From NCBI GenBank assembly GCA_944380185.1, contig CALWGV010000046.1, forward strand, positions 1-64,000: DNA of 64,000 nt. Reading direction: 5' to 3'. The notes beneath the pieces are model-generated. The model ran no database searches, had not been told where the DNA came from, and saw only the letters and a list, made by a program, of their open reading frames with translations. Of the stretch, positions 28,078 through 35,804 are shown piece after piece. The stretch's first letter is position 1. The number at the start of each line of letters is the position of its first letter. The DNA is from an uncultured Lachnospiraceae bacterium (lineage in GTDB: Bacteria > Bacillota > Clostridia > Lachnospirales > Lachnospiraceae). The position numbers and the translations under genes are program-made.

Positions 28078-29064
28078 TTATGAAATTCTCACGCGGGGAT
28101 CCACCACCGCGTACATAATGTCGGAAATCAGATTACCTGCCAGCGTCAATACAGCGATAAAGGTCAGATAGAACATGGAGAAGGGTATATCGCCTCTGGT
28201 CATGGCCTGATAAGAGGTAAAGCCGATACCGGGGATGGAGAACAGAGTCTCCGTGATCAGTGCGCCGGAGAACAATCCGGGCAGAGAGCCGCCTATGATG
28301 GTCACCAGAGGGATAAGCGTATTGCGGAAAGCATGATGATAGATCACCTTCTTCTCCGGCAGTCCCTTGGCTCTGGCCGTACGGATATAGTCGGCGTTTA
28401 ATACTTCCAGCATATTGGTGCGGGTATAGCGCATCAGGGAACCGATGGAAACAATGACCAGAGTGGCAATGGGCAGCACCAGATGGTTAGCCATATCCAG
28501 GAATTTGCCCATGGTATCCAGCTGCGCATAGTCTCTGCCCACCAGGCCATAGAGGTCAAACCAGCCCAGCCCCGAGGAGAAGATCAGCTTTAGCAGCGTA
28601 GCAAAAAAGAAGGTAGGCAGCGAAATACCGACCAGAGCACTGGCCGTGATGACGTAGTCGGTCTTAGAATACTGTTTGGTGGCGGCGATGATTCCCAGAG
28701 GGATGGCAATCACCAGCTCCAAAATGAAGGAAATACCTCCCATCACCACAGACACACCGATAACCTCTTTGAATTTGTCCACAACGGGCATTACATATCT
28801 CCAGCTGTCGCCGAACTCGCCGCGCAAGAACTGACCCAGCCAGCGAATGTAGCCGGGAACGATCCCTATGTCCAGTCCGTACTGAGCATTCAGCTGCGCA
28901 ATCCACTCATCGTAGCTCTTGGAGCCCTGTCCCTGGGACAGAGTCATGGCCATGCTCTCCACGAAGGAGGAGGGCAGACAGCGCAAAAGCGTGTAGATGA
29001 TAAAGGTAACGCACAGAAGAATCAGGACAGAGAGAAGAATTCTTTTAACGATATACTTCCACAT
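28078..29064 (-). CDS. oppB: Peptide ABC permease, OppB/DppB type
   Basis: This 328-aa permease has the first helix RILLSVLILLCVTFIIYTLL, the external region before WLGQFLRGEFGDSW, and the EAA loop NADYIRTARAKGLPEKKVIYHHAFRN cut here to its core TARAKGLPEKK. Length and motifs are standard for OppB. The ribosome site is AGGAGAT. It is the first permease gene after the binding protein, separated from it by two hairpins. Minus-strand neighbours oppC, oppD and oppF complete the transporter. Confidence 0.94.
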   Translation of the reverse strand: MWKYIVKRILLSVLILLCVTFIIYTLLRCLPSSFVESMAMTLSQGQGSKSYDEWIAQLNAQYGLDIGIVPGYIRWLGQFLRGEFGDSWRYVMPVVDKFKEVIGVSVVMGGISFILELVIAIPLGIIAATKQYSKTDYVITASALVGISLPTFFFATLLKLIFSSGLGWFDLYGLVGRDYAQLDTMGKFLDMANHLVLPIATLVIVSIGSLMRYTRTNMLEVLNADYIRTARAKGLPEKKVIYHHAFRNTLIPLVTIIGGSLPGLFSGALITETLFSIPGIGFTSYQAMTRGDIPFSMFYLTFIAVLTLAGNLISDIMYAVVDPRVRIS

Positions 29065-29111
29065 TACAATATCTCCTATCTATCGGTATTTTGATACAGC
29101 ATCTCATGAAT

Positions 29112-29208
29112 CCGGGCTGCTGTATATCAAGCAGCTGCTTTCCCCCTTACAGGCAGCTCTTTGATATACAACAGACTGTCCCTGATCCCCTGTCAGGGGA
29201 TCAGGGAC
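29112..29208 (-). other. Two consecutive hairpins between the binding-protein gene and oppB
   Basis: The first pairs TGTATATCAA with TTGATATACA plus an inner AGCTGC/GCAGCT helix (29121-29138 with 29153-29170). The second is a 14-bp perfect stem GTCCCTGATCCCCT/AGGGGATCAGGGAC (29178-29191 with 29195-29208). Neither has a strong T-tract on the minus strand. They probably protect the binding-protein mRNA 3' end or reduce readthrough, raising binding protein over permease. Confidence 0.65.
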
Positions 29209-29246
29209 ACCCTTACCCTACATTGAAATCACGGGTATCGATACTG

Positions 29247-31568
29247 TCAGTTCATCTCCAGAGTCTCGATCTCGTTCATCCAGCTCCAGTAAGGAGTCAT
29301 GTCGGGCGTCAGAGTATCGATGTTCACGCGCTCAGTGGAGAACACGTAACACTCGCTTCTCTGGTATACAGGGATCTCCACAGCCCAATCCAGGATGATG
29401 TCCATGGCGGCCTTGTAGATAGCCTTTCTTGCAGTCTGATCGGTGGTCTGACGACCATTGATGATCAGAGTATCCAGGTCGGGATCATTGATCATATAGT
29501 AGTTCGTGGATCCCTGGCTGTGATACAGCTGATACATATCCGGGTCGGAAGTGGAACCCCAAGCGGCGGCCCACATCTCAGCCTCGCCGGACTGATAGGT
29601 GGCATACAGGTCGTTGGCCTGAGCGATATCGTTAACCGTCAGAGTGAAGCCGATGGTAGCCAGAGCATCTGCAGCATTGTGCAGAATCAGGAAGGTCGGG
29701 TGATCGCCGTTTCCGTTAGCGCCGACGTTGACCTGGTAGTTCAGCTTAGCACCCTCGGGAGCAGCGGTCAGCTGACCGTTCTCCACGGTGAAGCCGGCAG
29801 CCTCGAAGTAGCCCAGAGCTGCCTCCAGAGCTGCGGCATATCTCTCCTCAGTGCTCATATCGTCGGTGTAGATCGGATTGCCGTCCACATCCACGGAGTA
29901 AGCCACCTGATAGCCGTCGTCAGTTACCTGAGGAGCAGCCCAGGAGGTGCTGGAGATCGGGTAGTTGATCACGCTGGCCGTGTCGCCGTAGTAGGAATCG
30001 ATTCCCTCATCGCGGTATACTGCGATAACGGTGGAAATAGCCTTGCGCAGATTCTTGGACTCCTCGGAAGCGGGATCGTCGCCGACCATGACGTTCTCAG
30101 CAGCCAGGCCTACATAGCCATAGCCCAAGAAGTCATACAGACGGATGGTCATCACGCTGCCGTCAAAGCTGTCATCACCGCCGTTGTACTCGGTGATCTG
30201 CTGACGGATCTGATCGGAGTAAGAAGGATCGGCGATATCGACGGTGCCGGTGGCAATAGCGGGCACCTTATCGGCATCAGCGGACTCCAGGAAGTTCAGA
30301 TACTTGATCTTGGGCTCGCCCTTGAAGTAGTTGGGGTTAGCCTCCAGGTAGACAGTACCATTGGTGAACTCGCTGAAGGTGTAAGGACCAGCGCCCAGAG
30401 GGGTTCCGGTTACGGAACGAACCTTAGACAGATCGCCCTTCTCAAAACCGAAGGAGTTGTTCTCATAGTCATACAGGGACTCATCGCCGTAGTAGTGCAG
30501 AGGAGCGATGGTAACGCCCAGCTGATAGATCATGTTGGCAGCGACCTCGGTAGCCACTACACGCAGGGAGTAGTCGCCGGTGCGCTGGATACCCTCGATG
30601 TTGGGAGCGGACTCGCCGGTCTCCACACCAACGGTAGAGTAGTTGTACACATCCTCAGGGATCAGGTCAGCCAGAGCAGTGCCTGCCGTCTCAGCCTCCA
30701 TCTGGGAGAAATTCCAGTTGTAAGCATCGCCGATGGCCAGGAAGAAATCCTTAGCCGTAGCATCCTCGGGAAGTCCCGGGAAAGCCCAGTTGCCGGCAGC
30801 GGTAGCTACATCGTTGGAGTCAGCGGCCGCGCCGTTGGCTGCACAGTAGTCAACGATCTCCTGTGCGAAGGCAACGCCGCCCTCATTCACCGCATCCCAG
30901 AAAGCAGTCTGCTGCTCTTCGGTCCAGTAGGTGAAGTCCGTGTTGTCCTCACCGGCTGCAGCGATGGCTGCGGACAGGGTGGTCATACCAGAACGGTACT
31001 CCTCCATGCCCAGAATCGGCTGGCTGTACAGGGTGCTGGAGCCATCGTAGGTGGGATCGCACAGCACATACATGCTGAAGATCACATCGTCGATGTCGAT
31101 GGGGGTGCCATCGGAGAACACCAGATCATCACGCAGGGTGAAGTCATAGTAGACGGTGCCATCCTCGTTCTCGGTGATCTGTACATCCGCCGGTCCGTAG
31201 TAGGTGTAATCGGTACCATTGTAGGAAATGGTCTCACCCTCGATACCGTTCTCCACGACAGCGCCCACGCGGTCGGTGGTCAGAAGGCCGATCTGCGTCA
31301 TATCGACGATATCCTGGTCTTCAGCACTTGCGGCAAAGAACGGGGAGAATCTGCCCTCGAAGTGGTTCTTGGAAGCAACCAGAGTGTCGGAGCCAGACTC
31401 GGTTTCTGCTCCTGTCGTCTCGGCAGTGCTCTCGCCGGTGGTCTCACCAGCTGCGCCTTCGGTGGCCGCGGAAGTGGTACTGTCGGTACCGCTGCTGCAA
31501 GCAGACAGAAGGCCGATGCACATGCACAGCGTCAGAAGCAGGGCAAAGATTTTCTTTGTACTCTTCAT
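29247..31568 (-). CDS. oppA: Peptide ABC transporter substrate-binding lipoprotein (SBP family 5), oversized
   Basis: This 773-aa lipoprotein starts with a signal sequence and lipobox LLSAC (Cys24), then a Thr/Ser/Glu/Gly-rich linker (about 25-60). Family 5 marks follow: [22 protein letters not shown] and [25 protein letters not shown]. Binding proteins of this family are usually 500-600 aa. Much of the excess lies between about residues 190 and 310, an Asp/Glu/Ala-rich stretch. The AGGAGG site is consensus. It is the second gene of the operon, and the insertion in OppC may match its extra part. Confidence 0.93.
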   Translation of the reverse strand: MKSTKKIFALLLTLCMCIGLLSACSSGTDSTTSAATEGAAGETTGESTAETTGAETESGSDTLVASKNHFEGRFSPFFAASAEDQDIVDMTQIGLLTTDRVGAVVENGIEGETISYNGTDYTYYGPADVQITENEDGTVYYDFTLRDDLVFSDGTPIDIDDVIFSMYVLCDPTYDGSSTLYSQPILGMEEYRSGMTTLSAAIAAAGEDNTDFTYWTEEQQTAFWDAVNEGGVAFAQEIVDYCAANGAAADSNDVATAAGNWAFPGLPEDATAKDFFLAIGDAYNWNFSQMEAETAGTALADLIPEDVYNYSTVGVETGESAPNIEGIQRTGDYSLRVVATEVAANMIYQLGVTIAPLHYYGDESLYDYENNSFGFEKGDLSKVRSVTGTPLGAGPYTFSEFTNGTVYLEANPNYFKGEPKIKYLNFLESADADKVPAIATGTVDIADPSYSDQIRQQITEYNGGDDSFDGSVMTIRLYDFLGYGYVGLAAENVMVGDDPASEESKNLRKAISTVIAVYRDEGIDSYYGDTASVINYPISSTSWAAPQVTDDGYQVAYSVDVDGNPIYTDDMSTEERYAAALEAALGYFEAAGFTVENGQLTAAPEGAKLNYQVNVGANGNGDHPTFLILHNAADALATIGFTLTVNDIAQANDLYATYQSGEAEMWAAAWGSTSDPDMYQLYHSQGSTNYYMINDPDLDTLIINGRQTTDQTARKAIYKAAMDIILDWAVEIPVYQRSECYVFSTERVNIDTLTPDMTPYWSWMNEIETLEMN

Positions 31569-31646
31569 TATGTTCCTCCTCTTTTTTATTTATTTGAACT
31601 CATAACGGGCAATGCCCGGGTTCAACAAAGTAGCAGGACGCCGGAC

Positions 31647-32186
31647 TCAGCACAAAGTCCAGCGGATGCGGGACGCCATCCTGTAAATCAGGAAGGCCGA
31701 TGCGCAGGCCGCAAGCTCCAGGGCAAGGAACAAAACTGCCCAGCCGTCTGCCCCCTCAAAATGATGAAGAAACAGAAAGAGAAGCTCTCCCAGCAAAGCA
31801 GCACCCGCAAAAACAGCCGCCACTGCCGAGCGAAAGGGAATCTTACTGCAGGATGTCTCGTAGACATAGCTGCGAACCCTCTCTCCTGCGGCGCTGAGGC
31901 GACCCAGAGACCAACACACGCTGATGCCGGCCACGAGGGAAATCGTGTAGGGCAGCAGCACGTAAAAACATTCATCCATGCCGGCTGCCGGAATACATCC
32001 TGCCGTCACGGCGGCGCAAAGCAAAACGGCACACATCATCCACAGCCGGATGAGCAGCTTCTGTCTGCTCAGCTGACCGTACTGATACCGATGCCAGCTG
32101 CCCTGGTATACGTATTTGCCGTCTTTATCTTTTTTAAAATCCTGCAAATAGGATCTGCGCGTCTTGCGTGTCTTGGCTGACTTCAT
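31647..32186 (-). CDS. Four-helix membrane protein, unknown function, first gene of the opp operon
   Basis: This 179-aa protein has a basic N-terminus (about residues 1-45, KTRKTRRSYLQ) and four hydrophobic stretches: LWMMCAVLLCAAVTAG, FYVLLPYTISLVAGISV, VAAVFAGAALLGELLFLFL and AVLFLALELAACASAFLIY. GAGAGGGG lies before the ATG. It is 78 bp upstream of the binding-protein gene and appears to be the first gene from the shared promoter. I recognise no family. Its place suggests an accessory role in the transporter. Confidence 0.7.
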   Translation of the reverse strand: MKSAKTRKTRRSYLQDFKKDKDGKYVYQGSWHRYQYGQLSRQKLLIRLWMMCAVLLCAAVTAGCIPAAGMDECFYVLLPYTISLVAGISVCWSLGRLSAAGERVRSYVYETSCSKIPFRSAVAAVFAGAALLGELLFLFLHHFEGADGWAVLFLALELAACASAFLIYRMASRIRWTLC

Positions 32187-32324
32187 TCAAAACCCCTCTC
32201 TTATCAAGTCCGGGAACATTTCTTCTGCCCCGGCGGTCTCTTGCGCGCCTGGCACAGCAGACTCGCATACAGGAGCAGGTTTTCAATGATTTGCCGCTTT
32301 ATTGGGTTAAATTCCAAAACAAAC

Positions 32325-32368
32325 AAAAAATGGCCACCCTCTCGGGAACTCGCCTTTGAGTCAGCCAT
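32325..32368 (-). terminator. Leader attenuator of the opp operon
   Basis: On the minus strand the leader RNA can form an outer stem ATGGC/GCCAT enclosing ACTC/GAGT and CCC-GAGA-GGG hairpins, directly followed by six T. It starts about 25 nt after the expected transcript start and lies 140 bp before the first gene, so it is a premature terminator. I cannot match it to a riboswitch class I know. Confidence 0.5.
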
Positions 32369-32400
32369 GTTGAAATTTATGGTCCCTATGCCGTGAATAG

Positions 32401-32429
32401 ACTATAGCATAATTTAATATTTTTTTCAA
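32401..32429 (-). promoter_or_regulatory. Sigma-A promoter of the opp operon
   Basis: On the minus strand TTGAAA (32424-32429)-N17-TATAGT (32401-32406). It is 215 bp before the first gene, giving a long leader that contains the attenuator. Confidence 0.7.
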
Positions 32430-32491
32430 GCCGTTTTTTCATTACAATTTTACAATAACCCTTCAATTTTTTTGGTCATGCGCCGAATCTC

Positions 32492-32520
32492 TTGACAAAG
32501 GGCCAATTTCCTTCTATATT
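32492..32520 (+). promoter_or_regulatory. Sigma-A promoter of the MATE gene
   Basis: TTGACA (32492-32497)-N17-TATATT (32515-32520), about 75 bp before the ATG at 32595. Confidence 0.8.
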
Positions 32521-32594
32521 TGTCCGTTGAATAAATATTCTTTTAATTATAGAAACAGGCATATGCAGCAAAATGAAAGGAGAGCGATATATCC

Positions 32595-34022
32595 ATGCCT
32601 ACAACAGAAAACCAGTCTGACAACCTTGTCTCCCAGGATCGTTCATCCCAGGAAAACCGTCTCGGCACGGGGAGCATCCCGCGTCTTTTGCTTTCTTTGG
32701 CCGCCCCGGCCATCACCGCGCAGATCATCAATGTCCTCTACAACATGGTAGACCGGATGTACATCGGCCATATCGAGGGAATCGGGGACGTGGCCCTCAC
32801 CGGCGTGGGCGTCACCATGCCCCTGATCATGTGCGTCTCCGCCTTTGCCGCTCTGGTCAGCATGGGCGGTGCTCCCCGCGCCTCCATCATGATGGGACGC
32901 CAGCGCAAAGACACAGCCGAGCAGATTCTGGGCGGCTGCACCGTCATGCTGGTCATCGTGGCCCTCATCCTTACCGCCGTGCTGCTTCTGTTCGGCCGTC
33001 CCCTGCTGATGGCCTTCGGCGCCAGCGACAACACCATAGGCTATGCCCTGGACTACATGAACATCTATGCCTGCGGCACCATTTTCGTCCAGCTGGCTCT
33101 GGGCCTGAACGCCTTTATCAGCGCTCAGGGCTACGCCCGCACCAGCATGCTCTCCGTCCTGATCGGTGCAGTCTGCAACATCATTCTGGATCCGATCATG
33201 ATCTTCGGCTATCTGGGCTTCCCCGCCATGGGGGTAAAAGGCGCGGCACTGGCCACTATCATTTCCCAGGCCATCTCCTCCGCCTGGGTCGTGATCTTTC
33301 TGTGTTCCCGCAGAAGCTTTCTGCGCATCCGCTTAAAAAACCTGCGCCTGAGGGCCGATATCCTTCTGCCCTGCCTGGCTCTGGGCGTTTCTCCCTTTAT
33401 CATGCAGTTCACCGAGAGCATCATCACGGTCTGCTTCAATGTCTCTCTGCAGAAGTACGGCGGCGATCTGGCTGTGGGCGCCATGACCATTCTCTCCAGC
33501 GTCATGCAGTTTTCCATGCTGCCTCTGCAGGGGCTGACCCAGGGAGCTCAGCCCATCGTCAGCTACAATTACGGAGCCGGTCAGCTTTCCCGCGTCAAAA
33601 AAACCTTCCAGCTGACTCTGATCAGCGCCCTGGTCTACTCTACTGTGCTGTGGGCCATCAGTGAATTTGCCCCTCAGGTCTTCGTCTTCATCTTTACCGA
33701 TCAGGCCGCGCTGGGCGAATACGCCGCCAGGGTTATGCGCATCTACATGGCTACCTCTCTGGTCTTCGGTGCGCAGATCGCCTGCCAGCAGACCTTCATC
33801 GCCCTGGGCAATGCCAAGGCATCTCTGTTTTTGGCTCTGCTGCGCAAGGTGTTCTTATTGATTCCCTTTATCTTCATTCTGCCGCTCTTCTTCAGCGGAA
33901 ACGAGGCCAAAACCCTGGCAGTTTTTCTGGCCGAGCCAGTGGCCGACCTGATTGCCGTCTGCACCACCGTGACCATGTTTACCATTTCCTTCCGGCGGCT
34001 TTTGAAAAACGGAGTGCGCTAA
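32595..34022 (+). CDS. MATE family efflux transporter
   Basis: This 475-aa protein has twelve hydrophobic segments in two homologous halves. Each begins with the MATE motif pattern (LLSLAAPAITAQIINVLYNMVDRMYIG and, in the second half, LALGVSPFIMQFTESIITV, each quoted in part). The QGLTQGAQPIVSYNYGAGQ region is the family signature. It would export drugs or metabolites with Na+ or H+. AAAGGAGAG precedes the ATG. It is monocistronic and divergent from the opp operon. The substrate is unknown. Confidence 0.93.
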   Translation: MPTTENQSDNLVSQDRSSQENRLGTGSIPRLLLSLAAPAITAQIINVLYNMVDRMYIGHIEGIGDVALTGVGVTMPLIMCVSAFAALVSMGGAPRASIMMGRQRKDTAEQILGGCTVMLVIVALILTAVLLLFGRPLLMAFGASDNTIGYALDYMNIYACGTIFVQLALGLNAFISAQGYARTSMLSVLIGAVCNIILDPIMIFGYLGFPAMGVKGAALATIISQAISSAWVVIFLCSRRSFLRIRLKNLRLRADILLPCLALGVSPFIMQFTESIITVCFNVSLQKYGGDLAVGAMTILSSVMQFSMLPLQGLTQGAQPIVSYNYGAGQLSRVKKTFQLTLISALVYSTVLWAISEFAPQVFVFIFTDQAALGEYAARVMRIYMATSLVFGAQIACQQTFIALGNAKASLFLALLRKVFLLIPFIFILPLFFSGNEAKTLAVFLAEPVADLIAVCTTVTMFTISFRRLLKNGVR

Positions 34023-34035
34023 AATTTCCCATAGA

Positions 34036-34074
34036 ATCGAGCAGGAGGCGGTGACTAACCGCCTCCTGCTCGAT
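34036..34074. other. 17-bp perfect hairpin after the MATE gene
   Basis: Arms 34036-34052 and 34058-34074 around ATCGAGCAGGAGGCGGT pair perfectly with a 5-nt loop. There is no T-tract on either side, so it probably acts as an mRNA 3' stabiliser next to the terminator that follows. Confidence 0.6.
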
Positions 34075-34096
34075 GTGCGTCTGGCGGCGCACACCT

Positions 34097-34132
34097 AAAA
34101 AACGGACGGGCCTTACGGCTCGTCCAGTTTTT
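34097..34132. terminator. Bidirectional terminator overlapping the hsp70-like stop codon
   Basis: GGACGGGCC and GGCTCGTCC (34104-34112 with 34117-34125, one G-U pair) enclose TTAC. On the minus strand six T follow; on the plus strand TTTTT follows. The stop codon of the second Hsp70 gene (34113-34115) lies in the loop. Confidence 0.8.
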
Positions 34133-35801
34133 CCAGAAAAGATTTGAGCCGGTTTCTGGCCTGTCCGATCCGATTCTCGTCGTGACTGTCCAGAGCCTGC
34201 TCAAAGAGCGTGAGCTCCTGCTCCAAAAGCACCCTGCGGTTGCCCACACTCTCCTCATAGAGACGTTCTCCCCGCAGAAGCAGCAGGCGATTTTCCTCCT
34301 GATCTCTGGGATGAATCTTCAGATAGGAAAGGTCCTTAAGCCTCTGCTCGATCTCCTCGTCGGTCATCTGGGTATACTGTCCCTTGATCACCTGGCGCAC
34401 CGTCTTGCCGGTGGAGACCACCTTGACCTCCACTTCCAGGATGGAATTGATGTCGTAGGTGTAGGTCACGTCCACCGGCTCCTCGCCGGCCTTGGCTTTG
34501 GGGATTTCGATCTCGATCTCCCCCAGGGAGAGATTATTTTTGGCAAATCGGCTCTCGCCCTGCAGAATATGAACACGGATGCGGGTCTGATTATCCCGCA
34601 CGGTGTAGAGCCTCTCGGTGCGGCTGGCAGGGATTACCGTATTTCTCTCGATGATCGGACAGTAATGACCGCCCTCAAACTGCCCCTCCTCCACCTCGCG
34701 CACCACCTCAGTGCCCAGAGTAAAAGGGCAGACATCGGTGAGAATCACCTCGCGGATTGCCGCGTCTCTCTCCTTCATGGCCGCCTGAATGGCCGCTCCC
34801 AGCGCCACCGCCTCGTCGGGATTGACCGAGGCGTCCGGCAGACGGCGGAAAAGCTTGGCCACAAAGTGACGGATCATGGGCATTTTAGTGGCTCCCCCCA
34901 CCATGACCACCTTGTCGATCTCATTTAAATGGATGCCCGCATCGCTCAGACTCCGTTTGATCGGGCGGCGTATTCTCTCCAGCAAATCCTCGCAGGCCGC
35001 CTCATATTCCACAGCGCTGATCTGCTGTTCATAGGTCTGACCATTCCAGCTGAAGGTAAAAGTGCATACATTGGACTGGGAGAAGCGCTTTTTGCATTCC
35101 TCCGCCTGATGGTGCAGGCTCTCCGCCTCCTTGCGGGAGAGCGAGAGGGGATCTATCTTCTGCTTCTCACAGAAGAGGCGCAGCAGCGCCTCGGTGAAGT
35201 CCTCCCCGCCCAGAAAATTGTCACCGGCCACGGCCCTGACCTCCAGGATATTCTCAAAAAGCTCCAGAATCGACACGTCGAAGGTCCCTCCGCCCAGATC
35301 AAAGACCAGAAAACGGGTATTTTTATTCTCCTGATAGAGGCCGTAGGCGATGGCCGCCGCCGTGGGCTCGCTGACGATCCTCTCCACCCTGAGACCGGCC
35401 AGCTCTCCCGCTCTCTTGGTGGCGCGCCGCCTGGCATCGTTAAAGTAAGCAGGAACGCTGATCACCGCCTCGGTGACCGGCTCTCCCAGATAGTGTTCCG
35501 CGTCCTCCTTTAATGAACGCAGCACGAAAGAGGACAGCTCCTCAGCCCGGTAGGACTTGCCGCTCAGCAGATACTCTTTGTCGCTGCCCATGCTCCTCTT
35601 AAAGACGGAAGCCGCGCTGTCCGGATAGAGACGCATCCTCTCCTGGGCAGTCTCCCCCACATAGACTTGGCCTTCCTCATCGATGCTGACCACCGAGGGC
35701 GTCAATTTCTGCCCCAGGCGGTTGGGAATCAGGCGGGGGCCCTCCGGCGTAAAGTACGCCGCCAGGCTGTTGGTGGTTCCCAAGTCAATTCCAATAATCA
35801 T
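34113..35801 (-). CDS. Second Hsp70-family chaperone, short-lid form
   Basis: This 562-aa Hsp70 is distinct from DnaK (8699-10552). The ATPase domain is intact: [26 protein letters not shown], and VMVGGATKMPMI. The linker reads EVILTDVCPFTLGTE in place of the Dna[12 protein letters not shown] pattern. The substrate domain is present (about residues 375-480) and the lid is shortened, lacking the Gly-rich acidic tail. It starts 3 bp after the J/TPR gene stop (35805), so the two are a unit. It is not HscA by context, with no Fe-S assembly genes nearby. Clients are unknown. Confidence 0.92.
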   Translation of the reverse strand: MIIGIDLGTTNSLAAYFTPEGPRLIPNRLGQKLTPSVVSIDEEGQVYVGETAQERMRLYPDSAASVFKRSMGSDKEYLLSGKSYRAEELSSFVLRSLKEDAEHYLGEPVTEAVISVPAYFNDARRRATKRAGELAGLRVERIVSEPTAAAIAYGLYQENKNTRFLVFDLGGGTFDVSILELFENILEVRAVAGDNFLGGEDFTEALLRLFCEKQKIDPLSLSRKEAESLHHQAEECKKRFSQSNVCTFTFSWNGQTYEQQISAVEYEAACEDLLERIRRPIKRSLSDAGIHLNEIDKVVMVGGATKMPMIRHFVAKLFRRLPDASVNPDEAVALGAAIQAAMKERDAAIREVILTDVCPFTLGTEVVREVEEGQFEGGHYCPIIERNTVIPASRTERLYTVRDNQTRIRVHILQGESRFAKNNLSLGEIEIEIPKAKAGEEPVDVTYTYDINSILEVEVKVVSTGKTVRQVIKGQYTQMTDEEIEQRLKDLSYLKIHPRDQEENRLLLLRGERLYEESVGNRRVLLEQELTLFEQALDSHDENRIGQARNRLKSFLEKLDEP

Positions 35802-35804
35802 ATT

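Noticed and set aside
29091-32180. A 1029-codon open frame on the plus strand opposite the binding lipoprotein
   Set aside because: It is antisense to a gene with a clear signal peptide, family motifs and ribosome site. Codon bias of the GC-rich real gene keeps the other strand open.
32325-32368. T-box riboswitch in the opp leader
   Set aside because: AGGGTGG is present, but the full T-box consensus and a specifier stem are not visible. I keep only an attenuator call.
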